64,000 nt of DNA from Parabacteroides sp. PF5-6. GTDB taxonomy: Bacteria > Bacteroidota > Bacteroidia > Bacteroidales > Tannerellaceae. The stretch's first letter is position 1; every line of letters begins with the position of its first letter. Shown in pieces: positions 16,568 to 24,824 of the stretch. The stretch is taken from NCBI RefSeq assembly GCF_029504695.1, contig NZ_JAQFIN010000005.1, forward strand, positions 1 to 64,000. Reading direction: 5' to 3'. Under the pieces are notes generated by a model that did no database searches, was not told where the DNA came from, and saw nothing but the letters and a program-made list of their open reading frames with translations. Both the position numbers and the translations under genes were made by a program.

Positions 16568-18064
16568 TCATACGATGAATTTGTTTATCGCATCCACAAA
16601 AGCTTCCACCGAAGCCGCGATGATATCGGTATTGGCAGAGAAGCCGTAATAGATACTGCCGTTGTATTCCACTTGCATATGGACTTTTCCGGTGTCGTCG
16701 CTGCCTTTCGAGATGGCCTGGATCAGGAATTCCTGGATGGTCATATCGCTATTGCTGATTGCTTTTTTGACGGCTTTGATACCGGCATCGACCGGCCCGT
16801 TACCTGCAGCTGCTTCACACCGGCGCACGCCTGCCATATTCAGACAGACACTTGCCATCGATTGCAAACCAATGCCGCTGGTCACCTGCAGATGCTCCAG
16901 TTTGATGCGGTGCATTTCTGTGCGGTCTTTGCCGACAAGCATCAATACGTCGTCATCGTTGATATCCTTTTTGCGGTCGGCCAGTTTGAGGAATTCCTGG
17001 TACACCTTGTCCAGTTTCTCCTGATCGAGCTCAACGCCCAATACAGACAACCGGTGTTTCAAGGCAGCCCGTCCACTGCGTGCCGTCAGTACGATCGCGT
17101 TATCATCGATCCCGATCTCTTTCGGATCCATGATCTCGTAGCTTTCCCGGTTCTTCAGTACTCCATCCTGATGAATGCCTGACGAATGCGCAAAGGCATT
17201 GCGTCCGACCACCGCCTTATTGGGCTGCACCGGCATATTCATCAGGCTCGAAACCATACGGCTGATGCCGTAGATCTTCGTGGTATTGATATTCGTCACA
17301 ATCTCTTTTTCTTTATGGCTCTTGAAGATCATGGCGATCTCTTCCAATGAGGTGTTGCCGGCACGTTCGCCGATGCCGTTGATGGTCACCTCCACCTGGC
17401 GGGCGCCGTTCAGTACGCCCTGTACGGTATTGGCCGTAGCCATGCCCAGATCATTATGGCAATGCGTGGAAAGGATCGCCTGATGCACGTTCGGCACATG
17501 TTCCATCAGGTATTTGATCTTCGCACCGTATTCATCCGGCAGGCAATAACCGGTCGTATCGGGGATATTCACCACCGTCGCACCCGCTTTGATCACCGCT
17601 TCGACCACCCGGGCGAGGTATTCATTCTCGGTACGTCCGGCATCTTCGCAATAGAACTCCACGTCCTCGACGTAACGCTTGGCATATTTCGTAGCGGCAA
17701 CCGCCCGTTCGATAATTTCTTCCCGCGTGGAATTGAACTTATACAGAATATGTGGATCGGATGTCCCGATGCCCGTATGGATCCGGCCTTTCTTGGCATA
17801 CTTCAACGCCTCGGCCGCCGCGTCGATATCTTTTTCCACCGCACGGGTCAACGCGCAGATCGTCGGCCAGGTCACCGCCTTCGAAATCTCCACCACACTG
17901 TTGAAGTCGCCCGGGCTCGATACCGGGAACCCCGCTTCAATCACATCCACACCGAGTCCCTCCAACGCGCGTGCTACCTGAATCTTCTCTACGGTATTCA
18001 ACTGGCATCCCGGAACCTGCTCTCCGTCGCGCAGGGTGGTGTCGAAAATAAATAATCGGCTCAT
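16568..18064 (-). CDS. leuA: 2-isopropylmalate synthase
   Basis: A 498-residue enzyme condensing acetyl-CoA and 2-oxoisovalerate, the first committed leucine step. The barrel carries [16 protein letters not shown] (7-22), the metal-binding [11 protein letters not shown] and [22 protein letters not shown] lies in the linker, and the C-terminal LeuA regulatory domain (about 380-498) normally mediates leucine feedback. It is the first gene of the leu/cim operon. Its leader (18065-18309) contains an Ile/Leu leader peptide and an attenuator. The gene is distinct from cimA, which supports a division of labour. Confidence 0.97.
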   Translation of the reverse strand: MSRLFIFDTTLRDGEQVPGCQLNTVEKIQVARALEGLGVDVIEAGFPVSSPGDFNSVVEISKAVTWPTICALTRAVEKDIDAAAEALKYAKKGRIHTGIGTSDPHILYKFNSTREEIIERAVAATKYAKRYVEDVEFYCEDAGRTENEYLARVVEAVIKAGATVVNIPDTTGYCLPDEYGAKIKYLMEHVPNVHQAILSTHCHNDLGMATANTVQGVLNGARQVEVTINGIGERAGNTSLEEIAMIFKSHKEKEIVTNINTTKIYGISRMVSSLMNMPVQPNKAVVGRNAFAHSSGIHQDGVLKNRESYEIMDPKEIGIDDNAIVLTARSGRAALKHRLSVLGVELDQEKLDKVYQEFLKLADRKKDINDDDVLMLVGKDRTEMHRIKLEHLQVTSGIGLQSMASVCLNMAGVRRCEAAAGNGPVDAGIKAVKKAISNSDMTIQEFLIQAISKGSDDTGKVHMQVEYNGSIYYGFSANTDIIAASVEAFVDAINKFIV

Positions 18065-18146
18065 GTTAATTGTTAATTATAAATTGTTAATTACTTTTTT
18101 CTCCTTTCTCTTTAGCCTCCCTTTCGGGGAGGTTGGAGGGGCTTAC
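18065..18146 (-). other. leuA 5' untranslated region downstream of the attenuator
   Basis: This contains a 7-bp array next to the leuA start (18064-18092) and a GC hairpin around 18115-18143 (CCTCCC/GGGAGG). The hairpin resembles the repeat bracketing the fabH upstream region. No gene is seen. Confidence 0.5.
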
Positions 18147-18231
18147 AAGAAAAAAGCCTCTCTCACCAGGAAGTGAGAAAGGCTCTTTTTATTCTTTATA
18201 TGTTTAAACAACACACAACATTCTCACTTCC
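18147..18231 (-). promoter_or_regulatory. transcription attenuator of the leu operon
   Basis: On the minus strand a terminator hairpin pairs 18184-18173 with 18166-18155 (12 bp, loop TTCCTG, then a T run at 18154-18147). An upstream segment GGAAGTGAGAA (18231-18221) is perfectly complementary over 11 bases to TTCTCACTTCC (18179-18169), the 5' arm and loop of the terminator, so it can form an antiterminator. The leader peptide stop codon (18226-18224) lies inside that segment. A ribosome finishing the peptide would therefore block the antiterminator and allow termination; one stalled at Ile/Leu codons would not. Confidence 0.85.
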
Positions 18232-18295
18232 TATCCCGTTCCCAGAGTAGAATAATAATAGAAATGTTAATAATATTGTTTATTGTGTTACGCAT
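18224..18295 (-). CDS. leu/ile operon leader peptide
   Basis: A 23-codon ORF with an ATG start that is too short for routine gene calling. It contains seven Ile codons and two adjacent Leu codons, including the run INISIIILL at residues 10-17 onward, and ends WERDRK-stop. It begins about 14 bases after the expected transcription start of the promoter at 18316. The clustering of Ile plus Leu codons before an attenuator is the hallmark of a regulatory leader peptide. The Ile bias fits an operon containing cimA as well as the leucine genes. Confidence 0.85.
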   Translation of the reverse strand: MRNTINNIINISIIILLWERDRK

Positions 18296-18315
18296 CTTCT
18301 TTTGCTTTAATGCTG

Positions 18316-18345
18316 CAAAGATATACTCTTTTCGGGAAATGCAAA
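18316..18345 (-). promoter_or_regulatory. promoter of the leu operon
   Basis: The minus strand reads TTTG (18345-18342), an 18-base spacer, and TATCTTTG (18323-18316), matching the Bacteroidetes -33/-7 pattern with a spacer one base short of the usual 19-21. Transcription would start near 18309, upstream of the leader peptide. Confidence 0.7.
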
Positions 18346-18477
18346 ATAAAAAAGAAATTATTTTCTTATTTTCTCTTACAAAACGCAAGGAAAGAGGTTT
18401 GGTCGCTGATAGTTTATAATAAATAAAAGTTGTACTTTTGGGGTGTCTATTAAGAGTAAAGCGCCTGTAGATAGTTG

Positions 18478-19362
18478 ATGAATAAGATACAATCCTTTTT
18501 AAGTCGGCCAGCAGTGGCGAATAGGAGACCCTGGGTCATTGTTGGGGTTTCTTCTCTGTTGGTATTTTTCCTTTTGGGAGCTTTTCAGCCTTTCGGGCTG
18601 GAAAACCGGTCGGATATCAAATGGTTTGCCATCACCGGTTTTGCCTTGGTTACGGCTTTGGTTACTACATTTGTGGGTTATGTCTTTCCATTGATTTTCA
18701 AACGTTTTTATGATCCGAACAAATGGACGACGGGCAAGAGCCTGTTAAATCTATGCCTTCTGATCCTATTGATCGGGTTTGGGAATTTCTTGTTCGACTG
18801 GATCATATCTGATCGGCCTGCGGAGACTTTTTTTGCCGTATTGACGGCCTATATGTTAGTCACCTTTCTGATCGGGCTTATCCCGGCAACGGTTTCGTCT
18901 GTCTTGGTGCAGAATTACGCATTGAAGCAAAACCTGCGCGAGGCGAAAGAGATCAACAAACATCTGATGAATGGTTTATCAAACAGGCAGCCCGCCACGG
19001 AAGAAAAACATACTCTTGTATTGACCGGAAACACGAAAGATCAGATCGAACTCAACCCGGACGATCTCCTTTATATGGAAGCTTGCGGCAATTATGTGCG
19101 GATCAATTACCGTATGTCGCCGGAGCAGGGCGTTGGCCGGAAACAACTCCGCACCACTATCGCGCAGTTGGAGAAGGACCTGGCGGACTACCCGGCCTTT
19201 GTCCGTTGTCACCGTGCTTTTATTGTCAATGTCTCGGCCGTCTCCAATGTCGAAGGCAATTCACAGGGCTATCAACTGAGCCTGCGCGACACGGATGAAG
19301 AGGTGCCCGTATCGCGTTCCTATACGAAAATCATTCGCACCCGGCTGAATATTACCGTCTGA
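18478..19362 (+). CDS. membrane-anchored LytTR-family transcription regulator
   Basis: About 294 residues. Four hydrophobic segments occupy roughly residues 18-150 (VIVGVSSLLVFFLLGAF and following). A short coiled linker (NYALKQNLREAKEINKHL) is followed by a C-terminal LytTR DNA-binding domain at about 190-290: DLLYMEACGNYVRINY, FVRCHRAFIVNVSAV, then EVPVSRSYTKIIR. There is no receiver domain, so it is a one-component membrane regulator rather than a response regulator. The ATG at 18478 is preferred to the TTG at 18475. It is transcribed away from leuA and followed by a hydrolase gene. Target genes are unknown. Confidence 0.85.
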   Translation: MNKIQSFLSRPAVANRRPWVIVGVSSLLVFFLLGAFQPFGLENRSDIKWFAITGFALVTALVTTFVGYVFPLIFKRFYDPNKWTTGKSLLNLCLLILLIGFGNFLFDWIISDRPAETFFAVLTAYMLVTFLIGLIPATVSSVLVQNYALKQNLREAKEINKHLMNGLSNRQPATEEKHTLVLTGNTKDQIELNPDDLLYMEACGNYVRINYRMSPEQGVGRKQLRTTIAQLEKDLADYPAFVRCHRAFIVNVSAVSNVEGNSQGYQLSLRDTDEEVPVSRSYTKIIRTRLNITV

Positions 19363-19470
19363 AAGCATAGTATTTCATCCCAAAAACCAGGGATGAACAG
19401 CCTTTTCCGCGTATTTTATCCCATTTCGGGACGTCTGTCCCTGTTTCTTTTTTCGCTTATTTCATGACTT

Positions 19471-19478
19471 TATCTTTG
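19471..19478 (+). promoter_or_regulatory. -7 promoter element of the hydrolase gene
   Basis: TATCTTTG matches TAnnTTTG and lies 25 bp before the ATG at 19504. No good -33 TTTG is seen at the standard distance. Confidence 0.5.
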
Positions 19479-19503
19479 CCCGACAAACAAAAAAAATAAA
19501 GTT

Positions 19504-20304
19504 ATGAAAACGAATTTATTCTTCATTGTATTTCTGTTGTTCGCCCAGGTCGTAGGTGCCCAGATGGACGAAAAGTTTTATCACCCCGACAAAGAGTGGC
19601 TGCCTCTGCCGGCATCGCTCGATTACCGGGAGATTGTATTAACGGCCGACGCGGACACCGTTCATTCCTTATTAATCAATCCCGCAACACCGGCAAAGGC
19701 TACCGTCCTTTATTTTCATGGGAACGGAGGAAATATCTCCAAATGGATCGGGCATATCAAGCCACTGATTGATGAGGGTTTCCGGGTGTGCCTGTTGGAT
19801 TATCGGGGATACGGAAAATCAACCGGCAAACCTACTCACCTGAATATCGCCCACGATGCGCAGCTCTTGTTGGATACTTTGTGGACCGAAACGGATATCC
19901 GGCAGGTTCCACTGATCGTGTATGGCGTCTCTATCGGCACACAGGTGGCCACCCATCTGGCCCGGAATAACAACGAACGCATCGCCGCCCTTGCCCTGGA
20001 TGGTATGATGGCTTCTTTTACCGATGTGGCTTTGTTGACTTCCCCTGCTGAACATCATGAGGTGATCAAACAGTTTGTCACTTCGCCCTATTCGGCTAAA
20101 GAGGATATCCGCCACCTGAAAAACCTCAAACTCCTGGTTATTCATTCGGAAGAAGACCCTATCCCATTATCGGACGCGCAGGCGGTATATGAAAGTGCCG
20201 AATGCCCCAAAACATTCTGGCTCTATAAAGGCGGACATGTGGAGGCTCCATTGAAATATCCGGAGGATTTTGTTCATTTTTTCCTGGGACTAATCACTTG
20301 TTGA
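19504..20304 (+). CDS. secreted alpha/beta hydrolase
   Basis: A 266-residue protein with a signal peptide (1-19, ending VVGAQ) and an alpha/beta hydrolase fold of the BEM46/YfhR type. HGNGGNIS forms the oxyanion region, GVSIG (about 141-145) carries the nucleophile serine, the acid is probably D in HSEEDPI, and GGHVEAP supplies the histidine. Probably a periplasmic esterase or peptidase-like hydrolase; the substrate is unknown. It has its own promoter. Its stop codon overlaps the first unit of a 22-bp palindrome array. Confidence 0.85.
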   Translation: MKTNLFFIVFLLFAQVVGAQMDEKFYHPDKEWLPLPASLDYREIVLTADADTVHSLLINPATPAKATVLYFHGNGGNISKWIGHIKPLIDEGFRVCLLDYRGYGKSTGKPTHLNIAHDAQLLLDTLWTETDIRQVPLIVYGVSIGTQVATHLARNNNERIAALALDGMMASFTDVALLTSPAEHHEVIKQFVTSPYSAKEDIRHLKNLKLLVIHSEEDPIPLSDAQAVYESAECPKTFWLYKGGHVEAPLKYPEDFVHFFLGLITC

Positions 20305-20382
20305 TAACCGTCAACACATTTGTTGACAATTGTCAACAGATCTGTTGATAACTATCAACAAATCTGTTGATAATTATCAACA
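20299..20382. repeat. four 18-bp palindromes at exact 22-bp period
   Basis: Units start at 20299, 20321, 20343 and 20365. Each is an 18-bp palindrome of the form TGTTGAYAAYYRTCAACA; units 2 and 4 are perfect. They are separated by 4-bp spacers (CATT, GATC, AATC). The array lies between two convergent genes and overlaps the upstream stop codon. A protein-binding array on one DNA face or a bidirectional terminator are both possible. Confidence 0.9.
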
Positions 20383-20448
20383 AATAAATACTCCCTGTGA
20401 AAAGACTTGAAACCCGCAGGGAACCAGCGATTTATAGGGTGGAATGAT

Positions 20449-21213
20449 TTATTGCTTTTCCGTCAGGTATTTCCAGAAGCGAACGGGCATGTGTTGGCGT
20501 TGAAGTTTGGGGTTGGTGCGTTCCTTGATGGCGATGGATCGGAAGTATTGTTTCCAGAGTTGTTGGAAGAGTTTTTCGTCTTTATCCATCAGTTCTTCAT
20601 TCAATAGGCCGGTGAGTAGGTGTTGCTCTTTTTCTTCGAAGCGGACTTCGATCACTTCCGTCAGGTCGTAATAGTAGCCATATTCGCGTTTCAGGTCGTA
20701 GACCAGCCATTTCTGATCGGCGAAGCGGTCTTTCAGAAAAGAAATATTCAGAGGCAGTACATTATACAAAGGCTCCATGGCGGCAAAGAAGGTGCCGTCG
20801 GCAGCTTTCTGAAAACGCAGGAACTGGCCCATGCGCTCTTTTTCCCGTCCCACCTTTTTCCAGATTTTAGAGAGTTCCAATACGTCGGGGTCGCCGAAAT
20901 TCATCTCGATAGCACGGGGCGCGTCGATATTCTTACGGATATAACGGAACAACAGACTGTCGATCTCCGGCAACTCAGACAACCAGCTGACCGTGATCAT
21001 AGATAAAGCCACTTTGGAGAGCTTCTTTTCCAACGCCCGCCATACCCGGTTGGCCTTTTCTTCGTCCGTGGTTACGGTGTACACTTCATCGTAGAAGAGG
21101 GGCAGAGGCTCGCCTTCTTCCAATAACCGGTCCGGGAAAGTCTTGCGGGCGTAGGCATCGAACACAGACGTTAGTAATCCCTCCAAGGTTTTATCGTAGA
21201 TGAAGATATTCAT
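20449..21213 (-). CDS. TIGR03915-type protein partner of a radical SAM DNA-repair-like enzyme
   Basis: A 254-residue protein starting MNIFIYDKTLEGLLTSVFDAY, as in the family that accompanies the radical SAM protein encoded immediately upstream (5-bp gap). In many bacteria the two genes are paired, and in some the partner is fused to a uracil-DNA glycosylase-like domain. Here it has no such domain. A conserved RYDLT-like segment (DLKREYGYYYDLTEVIEVRF) lies in the C-terminal part. It is annotated by family as a putative DNA repair or modification component. The biochemical role is unproven. Confidence 0.8.
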   Translation of the reverse strand: MNIFIYDKTLEGLLTSVFDAYARKTFPDRLLEEGEPLPLFYDEVYTVTTDEEKANRVWRALEKKLSKVALSMITVSWLSELPEIDSLLFRYIRKNIDAPRAIEMNFGDPDVLELSKIWKKVGREKERMGQFLRFQKAADGTFFAAMEPLYNVLPLNISFLKDRFADQKWLVYDLKREYGYYYDLTEVIEVRFEEKEQHLLTGLLNEELMDKDEKLFQQLWKQYFRSIAIKERTNPKLQRQHMPVRFWKYLTEKQ

Positions 21214-21218
21214 GGGTG

Positions 21219-22484
21219 TTATTCCTGATCGGCAAACGGAAGGATGAGTTGGCGATCGTCCTGTTTGCGGTTGTTTTTCTGCACCAGTAAGCGGCGTACA
21301 TTCTCTGGGCGCAGGTCCTGCACGCTTTGCATGGTCAGTTCGTTACAGGTGATGAAGTATTGCGCTTTCTTCATCACAATACCTATCTTTTTCAATTGCT
21401 CCGTGCCCAATCGGCCATGCCGGCGGGAGACGACGATCAACTGAGCCGACTTGACTCCGATGCCCGGCACGCGTAGGATCATTTCATAATCCGCTTTATT
21501 GATATCCACCGGGAAATGTTCCGGATGACGCAATGCCCAGGCCAGTTTCGGATCGACCTCCAGATCGAGATGCGGATAGGCATCGTCGACAATCTCTTCC
21601 ACTTTGAACTGATAGAAGCGCAACAGCCAATCGGCCTGATACAATCGGTTCTCGCGCACCAAAGGTGGTTGTTTCAATGCCGGCAGACGATTGTCGTAGG
21701 CATTGACCGGCACGAAGCCCGAGTAATAGACCCGTTTCATCGTCGGCCGTTTATATAGAGCCGAGGAAACCCAAAGGATATCTTTATCGGTCTCGGGCGT
21801 GGCACCAACGATCATCTGTGTGCTCTGTCCCGCCGGGGCAAACCGGGGCGCGTGACGGAACCGTTTCCGGTCTTCGGCACTCTGAAGCACTCCCTGCTGG
21901 ATATAGCGCATGGGTGCAAACACACTCTGGAAATCTTTCTCCGGCGCTAAGATCTTGAGACTTTCTTCTTTCGGGATCTCGATATTCACACTCAGGCGGT
22001 CGGCATACAAGCCGGCCTCCTGCACCAGTTCCTCGCTGGCACCGGGAATACTTTTCATATGAATATAACCGTTGAAACGATGGACCTGCCGCAGGTCTTT
22101 CACGATACGCACCAGGCGTTCCATCGTATAGTCCGGATTGCGAACGATACCGGAGCTGAGAAACAAACCTTCGATATAATTGCGGCGATAGAACTCGATG
22201 GTCAGGTCGACCAATTCGGAGACGGATAGTGTCGCCCGGGGAATATCATTGCTTCGGCGATTGATGCAATACGCGCAGTCATAAATGCATGAGTTTGTCA
22301 GCATTATTTTTAATAACGAAATGCACCGCCCGTCTTCCGCGAAGCTATGGCAGATGCCCCAGCCGGCAGCACTGCCGATCGTGCCTTTCTTGTTCGATCG
22401 GGAAGTCCCGCTCGAAGAGCACGACACATCATACCGGGCGGATTCGGCAAGGATCTTTAGCTTTTCCAATACATTTTCGTTCAT
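21219..22484 (-). CDS. putative DNA modification/repair radical SAM protein
   Basis: A 421-residue radical SAM protein. The [4Fe-4S] motif is CIYDCAYC (about 67-74), followed by RSNDIPRA. The barrel includes FLSSGIVRNPDYTMERL and YIHMKSIPGA. The C-terminal region contains a helix-hairpin-helix (ILRVPGIGVKSAQLIV, about 345-360), which suggests DNA binding. A Cys-containing N-terminal segment (YDVSCSSSGTSRSN) is typical of the family linked to uracil-DNA glycosylase partners. It forms a two-gene operon with the downstream partner. The reaction is unknown. Confidence 0.88.
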   Translation of the reverse strand: MNENVLEKLKILAESARYDVSCSSSGTSRSNKKGTIGSAAGWGICHSFAEDGRCISLLKIMLTNSCIYDCAYCINRRSNDIPRATLSVSELVDLTIEFYRRNYIEGLFLSSGIVRNPDYTMERLVRIVKDLRQVHRFNGYIHMKSIPGASEELVQEAGLYADRLSVNIEIPKEESLKILAPEKDFQSVFAPMRYIQQGVLQSAEDRKRFRHAPRFAPAGQSTQMIVGATPETDKDILWVSSALYKRPTMKRVYYSGFVPVNAYDNRLPALKQPPLVRENRLYQADWLLRFYQFKVEEIVDDAYPHLDLEVDPKLAWALRHPEHFPVDINKADYEMILRVPGIGVKSAQLIVVSRRHGRLGTEQLKKIGIVMKKAQYFITCNELTMQSVQDLRPENVRRLLVQKNNRKQDDRQLILPFADQE

Positions 22485-22557
22485 ACGTACGGCGCATTAT
22501 CTCTGAACAAAAATAAGGAAAAAGCAAGGAGTAAGATGAAGGATTGGGGGAAAGTTA

Positions 22558-23142
22558 TCAACAAAGCTCCTTAATCACCCTACAAGGATTACCTGCCGCC
22601 AGGCAATTGGCCGGAATGGATTGAGTCACTACACTGCCGGCGCCGATCGTCGTATTGTCGCCGATCGTAACGCCCTGCAGGATAATTGAGCCGCCACCGA
22701 TCCATACGTTATTTCCCAATGTGACCGGTGCGGAATGGATTTTCCAGGCACCCATCGGAGCATTGATCTCTTTGTTCAACCGTTCGCGCGGATCGACCGG
22801 GTGGCTCACGGCGTAGATCTGCACATTGGGTCCGATCCCGCAATTATCTCCGATGGTTATTTTGTTGCAATCCAGGAATACGCAGTTCATATTGATCTCA
22901 CAATTGTCGCCGATATGGATATTCTCCCCGTAATCGACAAAGAAAGGGGCGGAGATCCAGAGATTCTTGCCTTTCGATCCCAATAACATCTCCAATAGGT
23001 TGTTGAGTTTCCGTTCGTCCTGTGTGTCTGCATGATTAAACTCTTTCATAATTTTTTTCGCCAGGTGCCAACGGTTAAGTAGTTCCTTATCCGTCGGGTT
23101 ATAGGATTCCCCGGCGAGCATCTTTTGCTTTTCTGTCTTCAT
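22558..23142 (-). CDS. maltose/galactoside O-acetyltransferase-type enzyme
   Basis: The start is placed at MKTEKQKMLAG (23142), because homologues begin this way and the longer frame adds 24 unlikely residues. The protein is 194 residues: an N-terminal Mac-domain helix pair (KMLAGESYNPTDKELL) followed by a left-handed beta-helix of hexapeptide repeats (IHIGDNCEINMN, ITIGDNCGIGPNV, VTIGDNTTIGAGS). The catalytic histidine is in YAVSHPVDP. It transfers acetyl from acetyl-CoA to sugars such as maltose or galactosides; the exact acceptor is unknown. It is a monocistronic minus-strand gene. Confidence 0.9.
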   Translation of the reverse strand: MKTEKQKMLAGESYNPTDKELLNRWHLAKKIMKEFNHADTQDERKLNNLLEMLLGSKGKNLWISAPFFVDYGENIHIGDNCEINMNCVFLDCNKITIGDNCGIGPNVQIYAVSHPVDPRERLNKEINAPMGAWKIHSAPVTLGNNVWIGGGSIILQGVTIGDNTTIGAGSVVTQSIPANCLAAGNPCRVIKELC

Positions 23143-23282
23143 GGTATTTATGTGTTTTTTAGATTTGGCATTCAAAACCGGCTGCAAGATAGGGAAAAGA
23201 TTTTGCTGCAACAAAACGGAAGACTGCCTTGTTGTATGAATAAAGTAAAACAGATTGTTTAACCGTATAAAAAAAGAAAGTT

Positions 23283-23537
23283 ATGGGATTAGGTATTTTA
23301 TGGTCGATTATTATCGGCATCTTGGCTGGTGCGATTGCCGGCTGGTTGATGAAAGGTAGTGGATTTGGTTGGTTGATGAACCTGGTTGTCGGGTTGGTCG
23401 GTAGTGTATTGGGTGGTTGGATCTATGGATTACTGGGATTTTCTACCAGCAGTATCCTGGGCGCTCTGGTGATGTCGGTGATTGGTGCGGTGGTGTTGCT
23501 TTGGGTGGTTTCGTTGATTAATAAGAAAAGGGGATAA
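23283..23537 (+). CDS. GlsB/YeaQ/YmgE-type stress membrane protein
   Basis: An 84-residue membrane protein with three glycine-rich hydrophobic helices (IIIGILAGAIAGWLM, VVGLVGSVLGGWIYGLLG, ALVMSVIGAVVLLWVVSL). It matches the transglycosylase-associated/GlsB family linked to general stress responses. The Gly-Trp spacing GAIAGWLMKG is characteristic. It is monocistronic and convergent with ilvC across a 9-bp repeat palindrome. The molecular role is unknown. Confidence 0.88.
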   Translation: MGLGILWSIIIGILAGAIAGWLMKGSGFGWLMNLVVGLVGSVLGGWIYGLLGFSTSSILGALVMSVIGAVVLLWVVSLINKKRG

Positions 23538-23640
23538 GGGGCTTAAGGGGCTTAAAGGATTTAAGGGGTTTAAGGGGTTTAAGGAATAAGCTTTAAACCC
23601 CTTAATCCCCTTAAACCCCTTAATTCCTTAATTCCTTAAT
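23536..23640. repeat. 9-bp GGGGCTTAA arrays in inverted arrangement
   Basis: Nonamers of type GGGGCTTAA/GGGGTTTAA run from the upstream stop codon to about 23584. Reverse-complement copies (CCCCTTAAN, TTCCTTAA) run to the ilvC stop at 23636. The two convergent genes share this structure, which could fold as a long G-rich/C-rich hairpin and end transcription both ways. The same design separates der and the DUF4091 gene (47191-47336). Confidence 0.8.
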
Positions 23641-24682
23641 TATTCTCCGGCCGCAGTTTTCTCACCACAGCGCCGGCACGCCACATCTCGCTTTCGCGTA
23701 ATGCTTTGAGTTCTTTCTCCAGACCTTCGCGGTAGTCGGGTTTGCTGTTGGTGTCGATCGAGCGTTGGGCTTCGTTGCCGCAAGCTACTTCGGCGTACAG
23801 CTTCGCAAATACCGGTTTGCTGGCATCGTGGAACGGACCCATCCAGTCCAAAGCGCCACGCTGAGCGGTCGTCGAACAGTTGGCATACATCCAGTCCATT
23901 CCGTTTTCCGCGAACAGCGGCATCAGTGACTGCGTCAATTCTTCTACCGTTTCGTTGAAGGCTTCCGAAGGGCTATGTCCGTTTTCACGCAATACCTCGT
24001 ACTGTGCCAACAGGATTCCCTGGATCGCACCCATCAATGTACCGCGTTCGCCGGTCAAATCCGAATAAACTTCTTTCTGGAATGTCGTTTCGAACAGGTA
24101 ACCGGAACCGACTCCGATACCCAATGCAACCACGCGTTCCCAAGCCCGGCCGGTCGCATCCTGAAAGATCGCGTAGCTCGAGTTCAAGCCGCGTCCTTCA
24201 AGGAACATCCGACGCAAGGAAGTGCCCGAGCCTTTGGGTGCTACCAGGATCACATCCACATCTGCCGGCGGAATGATATTGGTGCGTTCTTTATACGTAA
24301 TACCGAAACCATGGGAGAAATAAAGCGCTTTCCCTGCCGTCAGATACGGTTTGATGCGTGGCCATACTTCGATCTGTGCCGCGTCGGACAAAAGATACTG
24401 GATGATCGTTGCCCGCTGACAAGCCTCTTCGATCTCGAAAAGTGTTTCGCCCGGTACCCAACCGTCGGCTACTGCTTTGTCCCAGGTCTTGCCGCCTTTG
24501 CGCTGTCCCACGATCACATTGAAGCCATTGTCGCGCAGATTCAAGCTCTGTCCGGGGCCTTGCACACCGTAACCGATCACTGCGATTACCTCATCTTTTA
24601 ATACTTCTTTTGCCTTCTCCAAAGGAAATTCTTCGCGGGTGACTACATTCTCTTCCACCCCGCCAAAATTCATGATTGCCAT
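23636..24682 (-). CDS. ilvC: ketol-acid reductoisomerase
   Basis: A 348-residue enzyme converting acetolactate or acetohydroxybutyrate to dihydroxy acids in valine, leucine and isoleucine synthesis. The dinucleotide-binding motif is VIGYGVQGPGQ, followed by the cofactor-specificity loop VGQRKGGK. VAPKGSGTSLR, SDLTGERGTLMGA and the metal-binding ETVEELTQSL region are visible, and CSTTAQRGALDW lies late in the protein. It is the last gene of the ilvD-B-N-thioesterase-ilvC cluster, and the stop codon is in a 9-bp array. Confidence 0.97.
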   Translation of the reverse strand: MAIMNFGGVEENVVTREEFPLEKAKEVLKDEVIAVIGYGVQGPGQSLNLRDNGFNVIVGQRKGGKTWDKAVADGWVPGETLFEIEEACQRATIIQYLLSDAAQIEVWPRIKPYLTAGKALYFSHGFGITYKERTNIIPPADVDVILVAPKGSGTSLRRMFLEGRGLNSSYAIFQDATGRAWERVVALGIGVGSGYLFETTFQKEVYSDLTGERGTLMGAIQGILLAQYEVLRENGHSPSEAFNETVEELTQSLMPLFAENGMDWMYANCSTTAQRGALDWMGPFHDASKPVFAKLYAEVACGNEAQRSIDTNSKPDYREGLEKELKALRESEMWRAGAVVRKLRPENN

Positions 24683-24726
24683 TCTTTTTTTGTTTTATTT
24701 GTTAGTAATACCTAAGTTCTTATTTG

Positions 24727-24824
24727 AATTATGAATTATGAATTATGAATTATGAGAAGAAAAGAAACAACCTTGTTCTCATAATTGGCTAAGGCCGATC
24801 TTCGATTCATAATTCATAATTTCC
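24727..24824. repeat. 7-bp GAATTAT arrays in inverted arrangement
   Basis: Four GAATTAT heptamers (about 24727-24754) face ATTCATA copies at 24805-24822. The acyl-ACP thioesterase stop codon (TTA-TGA) is read from the second arm. Confidence 0.7.

Noticed and set aside
20299-20382. A replication origin with DnaA boxes
   Set aside because: TTATCAACA resembles a DnaA box (TTATCCACA) but the units are palindromes with a T/C to A change at a key position; no dnaA, dnaN or AT-rich unwinding region is nearby.
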